From Perognathus longimembris pacificus (taxonomy: Eukaryota > Chordata > Mammalia > Rodentia > Heteromyidae), in the NCBI RefSeq assembly GCF_023159225.1, contig NC_063174.1, forward strand, positions 37,669,691 through 37,733,690: DNA of 64,000 nt, written 5' to 3'. The notes under the pieces were generated by a model that worked only from the letters and a program-made list of their open reading frames with translations, had not been told where the DNA came from and did no database searches. This document shows positions 33,914 through 45,348 of this stretch, piece after piece. Made by a program: the position numbers and the translations under genes. Each line of letters opens with the position of its first letter. Positions within the stretch are counted from its first letter, which is position 1.

Positions 33914-34143
33914 GCTCCAATACTGGAGTTTGAACTCAGGTCTTGGATGATGTCCTTTAGCTTTTTTGCTCAAAGCTGGCATTCTACCACTCAAGCCACA
34001 CCTTCACTTCCAGCCTTTTGTGGTTAATTAGAGACAAGAGTCTCTTGAGGATTTTTCTGCCCTAGGCTGGCTTCAAATTGCAATCTTCCAATCTCAGCTT
34101 CCTGAGTAGCTAGGATTACAGGTGTGAGCCACAGGCACCGGGT
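33914..34143 (-). mobile_element. 7SL-headed/Geo SINE
   Basis: Antisense right monomer (GGCATTCTACCACTCAAGCC), linker TGTGGTTAATTAGAGACAAG and arm CTTCCTGAGTAGCTAGGATT, ending in GAGCCACAGGCACCGGGTG. Confidence 0.8.
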
Positions 34144-34149
34144 GTTGTG

Positions 34150-35530
34150 TCTGCCATTCTTCAGGTAAAGAATGAGTTGGTAGGAAATCTGGAAGAGTTC
34201 CCAGAGGCCTGGCTCTCACCTCTGTCTCTAGAGACTAGAGATGAGCTGGGAGAAGGCCAGGCAGGACTGTGGCCCACAACCTGATCTGAGTGGAGAGATA
34301 TCAGTTGTTCAGAGATGAGCCCAGAAAAGATAGTAGAACATCTTTCATTGGAGGAACTTGAAACCTCTTTCTGAAGCTGTCTCCACAAGGCAGATATAAA
34401 AATGGAGGCCCACAGTGTCGAGGTGGGCCACATTCCTGGCTCCGTGTACCTAGTGTCTGGAATTACCTACTGTTACACCTGCAATCTATTATATATGACA
34501 AGATGACAGGACATGTTATTTATAATGAGCTTCTGGAATGTGCCAGGCATTGCGTTTTTAACACAGTCCTTATGTAAAGCTTTAGGTGTGTTTCATGTGT
34601 AATTTCTTTCTCTTGCTGTCTCAACCTTGTTGTGACTCTGGACAAAGACAGTGGGTTCTGTTTCTTTTCCTTCTCCCATGACTCTAGAACAATCTGGGAG
34701 ACCCAGAAGTAGATGCTTGATCCTGTAGGCAGTGGAGGAGATCCATGGACTGTTGGGGGAAATCTGCTTGCCACTGTTTGGAAAACAACACTGGTCACTA
34801 TGGTGGCTCAGAGTGTGGAGGAGTTGTCACAAACCAGGCAAGGAACTAGACTCTGACCTGTGGACCGATGGTGGGTTGGGGAGGAAATGAGTTCTCAGGA
34901 TTGGGTGGCTTTGGGGGCTGTGGGCGGCCCCAGGACTCTGAAGGCTGGATGGCAGTACCTGTATCTACGTTGGTGGCAGAGGACACAGACTGAGGAGCAG
35001 GCTCCCGGGAGAAGTCAATAAAGTGAGTGTGGAATAATGTTCTTTCTGAAGATAACTGAGAACTCAAGGTTGTAATAGCGAGGACCAGAAAGCCAGCAAG
35101 AGGCCCAGGAGACTTCCTGCCCAGAGACGTCTGAGCCCAGCATCTATTGTCAGGCAGAAGCCCTACACAGAGCTGAATGTGCCTGCAGGGGGCGCTGCTT
35201 GCTGCTGAGGCCGGGCTGGTTCAGAGCACACACAAGGCCACTGGGTGGTGCAAACTAGGATGACAGGCTCAGAAGAGGAAAAACTTGAAGTTGGCTCAGA
35301 AATATCTCATGCACAATACACAAGTGTCAGTGGACTTTGCTCCCATTGAATCTCCTTTCTTCAGGTACCTGCTGGTCCTTCCTCTGACTTGTTTTGGTTC
35401 GACTTTTTAGAGAGAGCGGTTATCCCCCCCTCTGCCCTCCACCTATCCAGACAGTTGAACTGAAGTTAAAAGCTTAAGAGGTTTTCCAAGTCAAAGAAAG
35501 ATCAATTGTAAGCCAGAATTGAGAAACTGA
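34150..35530. other. Repeat-poor unique intergenic DNA with a CTCF-like site
   Basis: About 1.4 kb without a clear SINE. It holds the strong CTCF-like word at 35182-35197. No gene is supported. Confidence 0.5.
35182..35197 (+). promoter_or_regulatory. Strong CTCF-like motif
   Basis: CCTGCAGGGGGCGCTG matches the GGGGGCGCT class of the CTCF core in plus orientation. It sits in repeat-free sequence about 26 kb upstream of SMOC1. Confidence 0.55.
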
Positions 35531-35539
35531 GGTAAGAAA

Positions 35540-35872
35540 CTGGGTATTATTAGCTGGGGCATGGGTGACTCACCCTGTAATGTTAGCTACTTAGGAGGCT
35601 GGGGTCAGGAGGATGCCAGTTCAAGGCCAGCAGGGCCAGAAAAATCTTTGAGCCTCCATCTTCAGGGAGGCAAGCTGGACACAATGGTACATTCTGATTC
35701 TAGCAGCTACACAAGCCTCAAGAAAGTGGAGGGTGGCTCAGATATATGTTTGAGCAGGATGGGAGATTCCCATCCTAAAAAGAATCGGTGAATAAAAAGC
35801 AATGAAAAACAGGGCTGGAGGTGTGGCTCAGTGGTATTTCACCAGCCTGCTAGCAGTCCTGAGTTCAAACCC

Positions 35873-35876
<4 letters not shown>
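35540..35876 (+). mobile_element. B1-like SINE followed by an ID-like monomer
   Basis: The B1-like part (CTACTTAGGAGGCTGGGGTC, CAGTTCAAGGCCAGCAGGGC) spans about 35549-35760. An ID-like monomer starts at GGGCTGGAGGTGTGGCTCAG (35812) and its tail is a (CA)n run. Confidence 0.6.

Positions 35877-35920
<44 letters not shown>
35874..35920. repeat. (CA)n microsatellite at a SINE tail
   Basis: Pure CA run grown from the 3' end of the ID-like monomer. Confidence 0.92.
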
Positions 35921-35927
<7 letters not shown>

Positions 35928-36294
35928 TGTGCGTTATAGGTTCACAGAAAAAAACGGTGAAAATATTCAATTTCTCACATATTTTATTTCCAGTTTCCTT
36001 ATTATTCTTATATTCATATGCACATTCATATATGCATATTCATATATTCATATCACAATAAAGTGATACTCATACATTATTATTACATGAAGTCCGCATT
36101 CATTTAAGTGTTCTTGCTTGAGTGAATGCCCCTTTTCTGTTCTAGGATGCCACCAGGATGCACATTACATTCAGTCATTTTGTTTTATTGGACTCCGTTT
36201 TTGCCTAGGATGGCTTCGAACTATAATCTTCAGATCCCAGCCTCCTGAATAGCTAGGATTACAGGTGTGAGTTACTGGCGCCCTGCCCAATCCT

Positions 36295-36497
36295 TTTTTT
36301 TTTTGGCCAGTCCTGGGCCTTGGACTCAGGGCCTGAGCACTGTCCCTAGCTTTTTTTTTGCTCAAGGCTAGCACTCTGCCACTTGAGCCACAGCGCCACT
36401 TCTGGCCGTTTTCTGTATATGTGGTGCTGGGGAATTGAACCCAGAGCCTCATGTATACGAGGCAGGCACTCTTGCCACTAGGCCATATCCCCAGCCC
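36295..36497 (-). mobile_element. IDL-Geo SINE
   Basis: Full-length minus-strand copy. A B1-like antisense arm abuts it on each side (36190-36290 and 36505-36615). Confidence 0.87.
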
Positions 36498-36689
36498 AAC
36501 TTTTTAATTTTTTGAGGTAGGGTCTCCTTATATAGTTCAGGCTGGCATTGAACTCACAGTCCTCCTAACTCAGCCTCCTGAGTGCTGAGATTACAGGCCT
36601 GCACCGCTATACCTTGCTTTTAATTGCTTATTTATATAGCTATAAGCTTCCAAATTAAAAAAAAAATACTTTGGGTTGTTATGCAATGC

Positions 36690-36906
36690 TCCTTTTTTTT
36701 TTTTTTTTTTTTTTTTGCCAGTCCTGGCCTTTGGACTCAAGGCCTGAGCACTGTCCCTGGCTTCTTTTTGCTCGAGGCTAGCACTCTGCCACTTGAGCCA
36801 CAGCGCCACTTCTGGCCATTTTATATATATGTGGTGCTGAGGAATCAAACCTGGGGCTTCATGTATAGGAGGCAAGCACTCTTGCCACTAGGCCATATTC
36901 CCAGCC
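36690..36906 (-). mobile_element. IDL-Geo SINE
   Basis: Full-length minus-strand copy with a T run of more than 20 bases. The flanks CAATGCTCCTTT and CAATGCTACTTT are the target-site duplication with one change. Confidence 0.9.
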
Positions 36907-36909
36907 CAA

Positions 36910-37565
36910 TGCTACTTTATTTTGCGCTCAAATTCCAGCTTTGGGCAGGGGGAGATCATTCAGGTGGGTACAATGCCCCCTTTGGCATGGCCTCATCATT
37001 GCGGGCATCTAGGCTTTTCAGCGGGTATGTGCTACCAATTCTTTTCTAGTTAAAGTGAGTTTAGGACCTGTCACCTGTAACTAAAAGAATCTTCAATATC
37101 AAGGGAAGAGATAGCTCGTAGGTTTGTATCACTTGTTGAAAATGTCACACAGTACACATGTTTGTGTGTCAATGCAGCTGAATGACAATTTCATACTGGA
37201 GAGCACAGATTTCTCTCCTTGGCTAGTGACCATTTTATTAGGCACTGTCATAATTTCAGGGATTATGTGTGACTCAAGCTCAAGCCTGGAATCTTAGGCA
37301 AGTCACTTAACTCCTGAACCATGAGAAGAGGGTGTATTGCTGTGATGGAATGCTCAGGCCAACCCCGTGCCTCTGGTCTGCTGATGGCTGGGGGAATATA
37401 ATGAAACCCCCACATTTGTGGAATTTCAGATAAATGATGAAGAATTTGTACTGTAAGTATGTTTCAAATGTCACATAGGAATATATTTACATCCAGATTT
37501 GTTCTTTGTTTAATGAAAATTCATAGTTAATTAATGTCCTGTTCCTTTTTCACTTTGTTCTTTTT
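36910..37565. other. AT-rich intergenic DNA
   Basis: About 650 bp with a possible MIR fragment near 37270-37330 (CTTAGGCAAGTCACTTAACTC). No gene is seen. Confidence 0.4.
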
Positions 37566-37569
37566 TTGT

Positions 37570-37790
37570 GTGTGTCCCCATACTAGGGCATGAGGGGCTG
37601 GTCCTTAGCCTTTCTGCTCAAGGCTGGTGCTCTACCACTTGAGCCACAACTCCACTTCTGATCTTCTGGTGGTTAATTGAAGATAAGAGTCTCCAGACTT
37701 TCCTGCCTGGGTTGGCTTCAAATAAGAATCCTCAGATCTCAGCCTTTGGAGCAGCTGGGATTATAGGTGTGAGCCACTGGTGCTTAGCCA
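37570..37790 (-). mobile_element. 7SL-headed/Geo SINE
   Basis: Antisense right monomer (GTGCTCTACCACTTGAGCC), linker GGTGGTTAATTGAAGATAAG and antisense arm (GATCTCAGCCTTTGGAGC). Confidence 0.8.
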
Positions 37791-37921
37791 TGTCCTATAT
37801 TTTTATTTGCCAGATCTAGCAACCCTACCTCAAATGCCAACCCAGCCCCATTTTTAGGTTCTTTATGCCATAAAGGGAACTCCAAGAACTGTGACTCTGC
37901 AACTTGAATTTCATGAATATC

Positions 37922-38145
37922 AGCTGGGCACCAATAGCTCATGCCCGGGAAATCAGGAGGCTGAGATCTGAGGATTACTACTAACAGCCAACCTGGCAGG
38001 AAAGACTTTGAGACTCCTATCACCAATTAAGCACCAAAGAGCCCAAAGTAGAGCTGTGGCTCAAGAGGAAGAGTACTAGCCTTGAGCCAAAAAGCTCAAG
38101 GACAATGCCGAGGCCCCGAGTTCAAGTCCCAGGACCAGCACACAA
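37922..38145 (+). mobile_element. 7SL-headed/Geo SINE
   Basis: Left arm (CAATAGCTCATGCCCGGG, AATCAGGAGGCTGAGATCTG), linker and right monomer (GAGCTGTGGCTCAAGAGGAA) ending in an A-rich tail. Confidence 0.8.
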
Positions 38146-38149
38146 AGAA

Positions 38150-39710
38150 AAACAAAAAGGAAAGGAAAGAAAACTCAAGTCACATGGCATTGAGTCATCT
38201 GGTACTCAAGGAAGAATAGCGCTTTGTGGTCAGACTGTCCTGAGATTAATTCTATGCTCCATTTCTTTAAGCAAATTCTTAAACCATCTGCTTCAGTGCG
38301 CTTATTTGGTTGTACAAGGAGTTGGTAATCCACAGATGCCATTATAACTTGACTCATTTGCAGGGCCTAACATCTAATGGGGACTTGGTCAATGGTAACT
38401 GCTGTTGATGGCACTCTTATCTAGACAAACAAACCAAAGGGTCATGGGCAAGATAACTTCTTCACTCCTACTATTCCCCTTCCTGGGCCAGTGGGAATGC
38501 CAAATCCTAGAAGCCCGGGCTGAGGTAGGTGTGCGTGTGTGCACACACATCTGTGAGGATCTTGCTGGGCCCTGGACTTTTTTCCTGCATTCAGAGGCAT
38601 GAGGCTGAAGGGAGAAGCCAGTATTGATAAGGGCTTGGGGACCAGGGGGCTGATCCTGGAAGGAGAAGGAGAAAACAAATTCCCAAGGGATGTTCATCGT
38701 GCTGTGTATATAAATAGACCAGGCAGGCACACAATATTGACAGCTATATTTACTGATCACTTCATATTTGTTGAGTTTTATGTACTTCTTACACAAGATT
38801 CACTTTCCTCCTCACAGCTCCCACGTTAAAGGTGGAGAACTTGAGGCACAAAAAGGATGAGGAAATTTTGCCTGTGGTCACACAGAAACTGGACAGGGAG
38901 ACAGCTGTGTTCTATGCACAGACTTAGCTCCCCCCCCCCAATACCCTGTTTAACTTCGTTCTTGTAACAGCCCTCTGAGATTGCATCTTCATTGTGCAAC
39001 CGAGGACTTGGAGGGTTATACAATTTACAGGCCATAATTTACAGGGGCCCTGCTGCTTCAACTGTGAATTTTCAGCTTGCAGGTGCCTGGAGGTGTCAGG
39101 CAGGAGTGGAGGAGGCCCGTGGTGACCTTTCCCCTCTGGGGCAGTCCTCGGAAGAGGCGGATGGGCTTGTTTTATGCCTTTGATTTAGGAGAGGAGCGGT
39201 CTTCAACCCAGCTGTCAACTTGAGGAAGGAAGCTACTTGAGGACTCTATTTTTAAAAATTGCCTGTGAGTTGTAGTAGTGAGTAAACACCACCCAGTTCC
39301 AAGCCAGAGGGACCATTACATGAATTATGGTACTAGGGATGGATGATACATTTTGCAATTGCTCAAAAACATCACATATTTAAGGACTATGAACAGAAGA
39401 AAGTGCCTCCAGATATACATAAAAGCAGGAGATAGAGCTGTCTACACAATGGGATCCTAATTAAGCAATGATAATTTTGTTCATGATTTATACATAGAAA
39501 AAGACTAAAAGGCAACACTCCAGGAAGCCGATGTGTGCTATAACCAGGCTGTGAAGGACAGTTTCAGTTGTCTTAATTCTTCTATTATGTACTTACCACA
39601 GGTCAAACAAGTTTGTTGGATTTTTATTTTTTAGTTTTTTGAATCGCATAACTTTGACATTGAAAGGTACCAATCATGGTAACATCCAGCCAATTAGCCA
39701 ATTAATTAAT
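38150..39710. other. Mostly unique intergenic DNA with ancient repeat traces
   Basis: An MIR-like remnant is likely at about 38730-38900 (TGAGGAAATTTTGCC and GGTCACACAGAAACTGGAC). The remainder shows no gene. Confidence 0.4.
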
Positions 39711-39713
39711 TAA

Positions 39714-39928
39714 TGCTGGTACTGGGGCTTGATGTCAGGGCCAGAGTGCTGTTCTTTAGCTTTTCTGCTCAAGCCTGGTAGTCTACCACTTGAGCCACAG
39801 CATTTTGGTTGGCAATTGGAGATAGAGTCTCACAGAATTCCCTGCCCAGGCTGGCTTTGAACTGTAATCCTCACGTCTCAGCCTCCCGAATAGCTAGGAT
39901 GACAGGCAGTCAGCCGTTGGCGCCTGGC
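39714..39928 (-). mobile_element. 7SL-headed/Geo SINE
   Basis: Antisense right monomer (GTAGTCTACCACTTGAGCC), linker TTGGCAATTGGAGATAGAG and arm CTCAGCCTCCCGAATAGC. Confidence 0.8.
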
Positions 39929-39939
39929 AAAAACACGAC

Positions 39940-40640
39940 ATTTTAAAGAAATGAAGTCTAGGCCGGGGAAGGAGACTGAGGTTGACTAGCAAACCAAGTG
40001 CGCCTGCCCAGCTGGTCCTGAGCCCCGATGTGCAATCCTGCGGGGGGGCGGGGGGGGCCTGCGGGAGTGACCTGGGTGGAATCGTGGGGTGCGCCTCCCT
40101 CCCTGCACAGCTGGAGCAAGAGGAGGAGGGGGCGAAGGTGGGGAGGGGGCTGGGTGGAAAAGCGAAGATTGGGGAACCTTTCAGCAATGGAAACCAGATG
40201 AGCCTTTCAAAGGGGAGCAAATTCTCCATGGCGAGCTCCTTTGTTGGGGGTTGTGAGGCGGCGGCAGCTGCGCCCTCGGCCCCAGCCCACGGCCCGATGG
40301 GGCGGACACGGATAACTGCATTAGATGCACTCAGCTCTTTTCAATAAAACGCCCTTGTCGGGCGGCACAATAGAGGGAGGGGGGACCAGACAGCCACCCC
40401 AGGCTGGGCCGGGGCGCCCTGCCCGCCCCCCCCCCACCTCCCCAGCGGATCAGGCACTCGTTTTTTCAGGCTCCACTAATTGACATTGGGCTGCTGCTGG
40501 TCTCAGGTCCAAGGCCACCTCGGGAGGCCGCGACGCCGTCCACACATGCCGGGGGGCCGGCCGAGCCCAGCTGGCCGCGCACTAAGGGATCCTGGGTGCT
40601 CCGACCCCAGTGGGAGATAAGGAACGGGTCCGGAAGGCTT
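39940..40640. other. Orphan CpG-rich block, candidate conserved enhancer
   Basis: About 700 bp of GC- and CpG-rich, SINE-free sequence lies about 21 kb upstream of SMOC1. The core at about 40190-40500 has CTTTCAAAGG and CCTTTGTTG (TCF/SOX-like), TTCAATAAAACG (HOX-like) and CTAATTGACATTGG. No splice-joined reading frame or known protein is seen. Confidence 0.5.
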
Positions 40641-40674
40641 GTCCCAAAGAGGCTCAGAGCCACCGTTCAAACAC

Positions 40675-40696
40675 TGGGGGGGGGGGGGGGGGGGGA
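40675..40696. repeat. Poly(G) tract
   Basis: Run of about 21 G next to the CpG-rich block. It can form a G-quadruplex, and its length is prone to assembly error. Confidence 0.85.
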
Positions 40697-41232
40697 GGAC
40701 AGGGAGGCCAGTGACACGGTGACAGCACTGTGCACAAGGCCATTGCACGGCTGGAAGATTTCATTGTGATGTCCCCAAGGCCACACCTTTCAGTTATTCT
40801 TACAGAACTATGTAGGGCATTCTCCTAAGGGGTTTTTTTTTAAAATTAATTAATTTTTAGGGAGCCTTTTTTCTCTTTTCTTTTTTGGTATTGAGATTGT
40901 ACCCATGGTGAGGTTGTCCTTTCCCATGCGCAGCTGTGGAAAGCAAGGCTGGATGAGGTTACAGATCTTCTGGCTTTGCTGAGTCAGAACGTGGTTGGGC
41001 TGGAATTTGAACCCAGGTGTGTGTGACTTGAAAGCTGGGTTCAGCATATTGTCGGGGGTGGCGTGGGGGGGGGACGGCAAGACTTGTGAACTGGTTATAT
41101 GGAAGTCTTAAAGTTCAGTCTTGTGGTTTGTGAAAGAGTGATGGAAATCAGATATACATGCCAGAACCCAAGTACTGCTTAGAAGCTGTGTGTGTGTATG
41201 TGTGTGCACACATGTGTGCAAGCATGAGCGTG

Positions 41233-41495
41233 TCAATCCTAAGGCTTGAACTCAGGACCTGGGCGCTGTCCCTGAGCTACTTTTGCTCAAGGCTAGTGCT
41301 CTACCACTTGAGCCACAGCTCCACATGTGTCTTTTTCTGAGTAGTTTATTGGAGATAAGAGTTTCACAGGCTTTCGTCCCTGGGATGGCGTCAAACCCTG
41401 ATCCTCAGATCTCAGCCTCTTGTCAAAGCCTGATCCTCAGATCTCAGCCTCCTGAGTAGCTATGATTATAGGTGTGAGCCACCAGCACTGGATGC
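41233..41495 (-). mobile_element. 7SL-headed/Geo SINE with internal duplication
   Basis: Antisense right monomer and linker are normal. In the arm, CTGATCCTCAGATCTCAGCC occurs twice about 33 bp apart (near 41398 and 41431), a tandem duplication within the element. Confidence 0.82.
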
Positions 41496-41577
41496 TAGAG
41501 ACACTTTGAATTTCACATCTGTTGGACCCCATTGGGTTGAAAGTGGCTACAATCCCCCTAACTGCTTTTCCAGCTTT

Positions 41578-41780
41578 ACCTGAACTCAGGGCCTGAAGCT
41601 CTCCCTGGGCTTTCTTGCTTATAGCTGGAGCTCTACCACGTGAGCTACCCCTTTAGTCTGGCTTACTTGAAGCTGAGTTGCATGGGTTTGTCTGCCCCGG
41701 CTGGCACCAAATCAAGGTCATCAGATCTCAGCCCCTCTGAGTAGCTAAGATTACAGGTGTGGGCCACTATGCCCGGCTAC
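41578..41780 (-). mobile_element. 7SL-headed/Geo SINE, diverged
   Basis: CTGAACTCAGGGCCTGAAGC, GGAGCTCTACCACGTGAGC and the arm GAGTAGCTAAGATTACAGG. Confidence 0.72.
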
Positions 41781-41789
41781 TCTCCCCAT

Positions 41790-42530
41790 TTTTCTAGGCC
41801 AATGCTGACACACAGGGACAGGTGAGCCAGCCCTTCTTCCACTCACTGTGCCAGATACAGGAGTAGCCTTGGCCCCTGGAAGTGCTAAAACATCAGAGGA
41901 AGTACTAGTGATGGTGGCGTGGAGGAAGGGAACATCACTCAGTTAGATAGGGAGTCTCAGTTAATCCATAGGGACAGCTTGACTGCTGCTGGCCCACCCT
42001 GCTGAGAAGAAGGTTTACACCAACTTTGGTAATTGGCTGCATCTTGCATGTGACCAAACCTCCACCTCCACCTCAACTGTGGCCTGCTGCCCCTGTAGCT
42101 GACTGGACACTTCACCCCCTAGGCCCCAAAGCCTACTCCAGGCTCTGGGGCTACACTGACCAGAGGCTCATTTCAGTTCAACTGGCTTTTACAAATATTT
42201 GTTTTCCCATTCTGGCCTTCCTACTTCCTACCTGGCTGAGCTGACCTGTGGTGGGTGCCGTGGGCCAAAGGCTCCTCTGCAAAAGCGTCAGGTGGATGGG
42301 GACTTGAGCGGCATCAAGGCTTCGCTGGCTGTAGGCTTGTTACAATATCTCCATGTGGACTGCACATCATGAAGCATGTTCAGGGGTGAGGGGCTCAGAG
42401 ACATGGGCATTGAATCATCTCAAGAGAGCCTAGAGGAAGCCAAGAGTAGTGTGGCACATTTGTAATTCCAGCTACTCAAAAGAGACCACCTGTGAAAAAG
42501 ACCTTATCTAAAACAAAACAAAAGTAAAAA

Positions 42531-42569
<39 letters not shown>

Positions 42570-43070
42570 TGTTTGTCTGTCTGTCTGTCAAGGGGAAGTC
42601 CCCAGAAATACAAAGATTGCATAGAGGACAGTGGCTAGCAGAGTTAAAAGACATCTGGAGAGAAAGGGTTGGCCGGCATTTCAGATGATGTAGGGCTAAG
42701 GATTTCTTTCTTCGGGACATCTCACAGATACATTTACCCATGCCATGCTGGTTAATATGCTGTTCCCAGTTCCCATCTAACATCGTCTGTTTACATTTAC
42801 ACGTGCACTCAAGTAAAGCCAGCTAATGAGAACCATGAGTAGGCACAGGACATAAGTCTTTCAGAGCTTTTTTCTTCTTTTATCAGCACTCCTGATTTAT
42901 GAACAACGAAGCTCAACAACCCTCTTCCTCTCCCAGACTCTGGCTGAACTTGATTGTCACACAGCCTCACAAAACTCCAGCATTTAAAATAATGCATTGA
43001 AGCATCTCCTTATTGGGCCAGTGGCTCAGCCTTCCAGCTGACCTGAAAACATCACCAGCTGCTGGGTTAG
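41790..43070. other. Unique intergenic DNA
   Basis: About 1.3 kb interrupted by a decayed SINE end (about 42430-42510) and a (TG)n/(TCTG)n microsatellite (42533-42590). No gene is supported. Confidence 0.45.
42533..42590. repeat. (TG)n-(TCTG)n microsatellite
   Basis: A TG run passes into TCTG/TTTG units. Confidence 0.92.
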
Positions 43071-43071
43071 G

Positions 43072-43168
43072 ACTTTTGGTTTTTGCTTTGTGAGCCCATG
43101 CTGGACTTGAACTCACAGCCTCAGACTTCTAAATGCTGGAATGATGGGCATGTACTATCACACTGGGC
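43072..43168 (-). mobile_element. B1-like monomer
   Basis: GTGAGCCCATGCTGGACTTG, CTAAATGCTGGAATGATGG and a CACACTGGGC end fit a decayed antisense B1. Confidence 0.55.
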
Positions 43169-43439
43169 AGGACTCTCTCCTCTTAAAGGGCCCATATGCC
43201 TTTGGGGGTAGCCATAAAAACATGTACGTGCATAATACACAACCTCTTCCCATCCCCAACTCTCCTAGTTTAGTTGGTATATTATATATTAGACACATCT
43301 TTTCTGTTTCCCCTCTTAGAGAATCCCAATATTTGGTGGCTATGACTTCTAAAAGGAATTTTTTCCCCTTAAAACAGGGAGACATGAAAACAAGTGTGTG
43401 AGAATGCATGTCTCCACCATATGTAGCTGCTTTCTCTTC

Positions 43440-44200
43440 TTTCTTTTGAGTGTCTCCCCTTCCCCTGGCTGGTTTCCATTTGCCCTCCTTTTGCTGAGAT
43501 AATTTGCACTCTTCAGCTTCATTAGCTGCAACCCCCCTCCTGCCTTGGGACAAAAAAAATGGGGCCAAACTCTTCAAAAGAACACATGGAGACCCCATTA
43601 ATGATGGCCCTAATTGTGCCAATTCAAACCCCTCAATAACTCTAATTAAAACCTGTCTTGTATCAGGCCATGAATGGCAACACAGCTGCTGCTCCAGACA
43701 ATCACATCACAGAGCGAGGAGGAAAAGGGCCTCCCTCTGCAAACGGTGATGGTGGTGGTTGTTATGGAAAGGGTCAGTGGAGGAGGATTAAGACAGGGGT
43801 GCAGTCAGAGTGGGCAACCTTGAAAAAGTCTTCCACGTCAGGTCACAGTTTGAAGTCAGAAGACCTTTAGCTTTTCCTCTTAGCTTCCCCCTTCTTCCCC
43901 ACCCCCCAGCAGGAACACCTGCACACGGACTAGAAGGGGCTGTGACCACCAGACACATGGATACCACAAGTTGACTAAGACATTTGAGAGAAGGGGGAGC
44001 AAACCACACCCCAAGCCCCCCAAAACCTTAACTAGAAAAGCATATACCAAAAGCTTGCGTTCTCCCCACCCCCCCTGCTGCCCCGCTTGCAACCTTGTCT
44101 TTCAGGTTCCAGCTGCACTTTGCTGGACACCATAAATAACTCTGCAATTACATTAATTGGTTGCATATTTGTTGACACTGAAGGAGAAGCCCTTCTCTGG
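43440..44200. promoter_or_regulatory. Candidate conserved developmental enhancer block
   Basis: SINE-free stretch with clustered homeodomain-type cores: CCATTAATGATGG, CCTAATTGTGCC, TCTAATTAAAAC at about 43595-43650, and CAATTACATTAATTGG near 44140 with TTGCATATTTG beside it. The density and low-decay look suggest a conserved noncoding element. Conservation itself cannot be shown from one sequence. Confidence 0.4.
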
Positions 44201-44384
44201 GGAAGGTGGGTTTCAGATGCAAGGGAAGATTCTTCCTCTCTGACACACCTCCAAGTCTGATTTGTAGCCTCTCAGTTGAGTTTTTTCTACATGTGGGGGA
44301 AGTGGTGGGCTGACAGGCCCATCTTCAGAATCAGCTTTGATAGCCCCTAGTCAGACTCATGTTTCATCTATTGGCTGTTCCTGG

Positions 44385-44387
<3 letters not shown>

Positions 44388-44441
<54 letters not shown>
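44388..44441. repeat. (TG)n microsatellite
   Basis: Pure TG run of about 27 units beside a SINE. Confidence 0.93.
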
Positions 44442-44442
<1 letters not shown>

Positions 44443-44444
<2 letters not shown>

Positions 44445-44667
44445 GGTACTAGGTCTTAGAACTCAGGACTTGAGCACTGTCCCTTAGCTATTTTGCTCAA
44501 GGCTGATGCTTTGCCACTTGAGCCATAGCTACACTTCTGGCTTTTTGCTGGTAAATTGGATGTAAGAGTCTCACAAACTTTCCTGCACAAGATGCTTTGA
44601 ACCAGGATTCTCAGACCCCAGTCTTCTGAGTAGCTAGGATTACAGGTGTGAGTCACAAGCTCCTGAT
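44443..44667 (-). mobile_element. 7SL-headed/Geo SINE
   Basis: Antisense right monomer (GATGCTTTGCCACTTGAGCC), linker CTGGTAAATTGGATGTAAGA and arm TGAGTAGCTAGGATTACAGG. Confidence 0.78.
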
Positions 44668-45224
44668 TGGTTCTCTCTAATATGGGAGAACCAGAGAGAT
44701 GTTCTGGCAATATGTGATGGAATTTACTTTCTTCTGGAGGCAAGGAATGCAGCAGGCTTATTGATAAGAATATTGCTTTAAGTGGGAATTTGGTAGACCT
44801 TTGCCCATCTTTGATTCTTCCAAAAGCTTGGCTCATGTTATGGGGTATCATGAATTCCATTCCTTTGGAAGCAATTATGATATCAACTTCTTCACTCTTA
44901 ACCCCCACCTGTGAGCACAGACTGGAGAGGTCAGCTTGAAAACCAGAGGTCTGTTAGCTGGAGAACTTCACAGAGTAGGACTGGAGGTTGATGAGTGAGG
45001 GATAGTAGCAGAGACTGAGCTCCAATCAGCACCTCATTGTTGACTGAGTATCAGAGACTCGGGATTTCCCTCAGTTGGAGCTGAGATTGGGGCAATTCCT
45101 CTAGGGTCCTGCCACATGCTAGGCAGCACAAGAGAGCATGCTGTGTGCTGGGGAGACTTGCCTTGGAAGCTGTCCCTTCAACAGGCCCTGCTGAGTGGAA
45201 TGCTTGGGAGGAGGGCCAGGTTTG

Positions 45225-45348
45225 TTTGGTGCATCACTGTATCCTCAAAGTGTCCAGCATGAATCTGGCACATGGATGGGGCTCAGTGAATACAAATGGA
45301 TGAGTGGATGGATGGATGGATGGATGAAAGAAAGGATGGATGAAAGGT
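45225..45348 (+). mobile_element. L2 3' end with (GGAT)n expansion
   Basis: TGTATCCTCAAAGTGTCCAG, TCTGGCACATGGATGGGGC and CAGTGAATACAAATGGATGA follow the L2 3' consensus order. The tail has grown to a (GGAT)n array (45297-45348). Confidence 0.65.
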
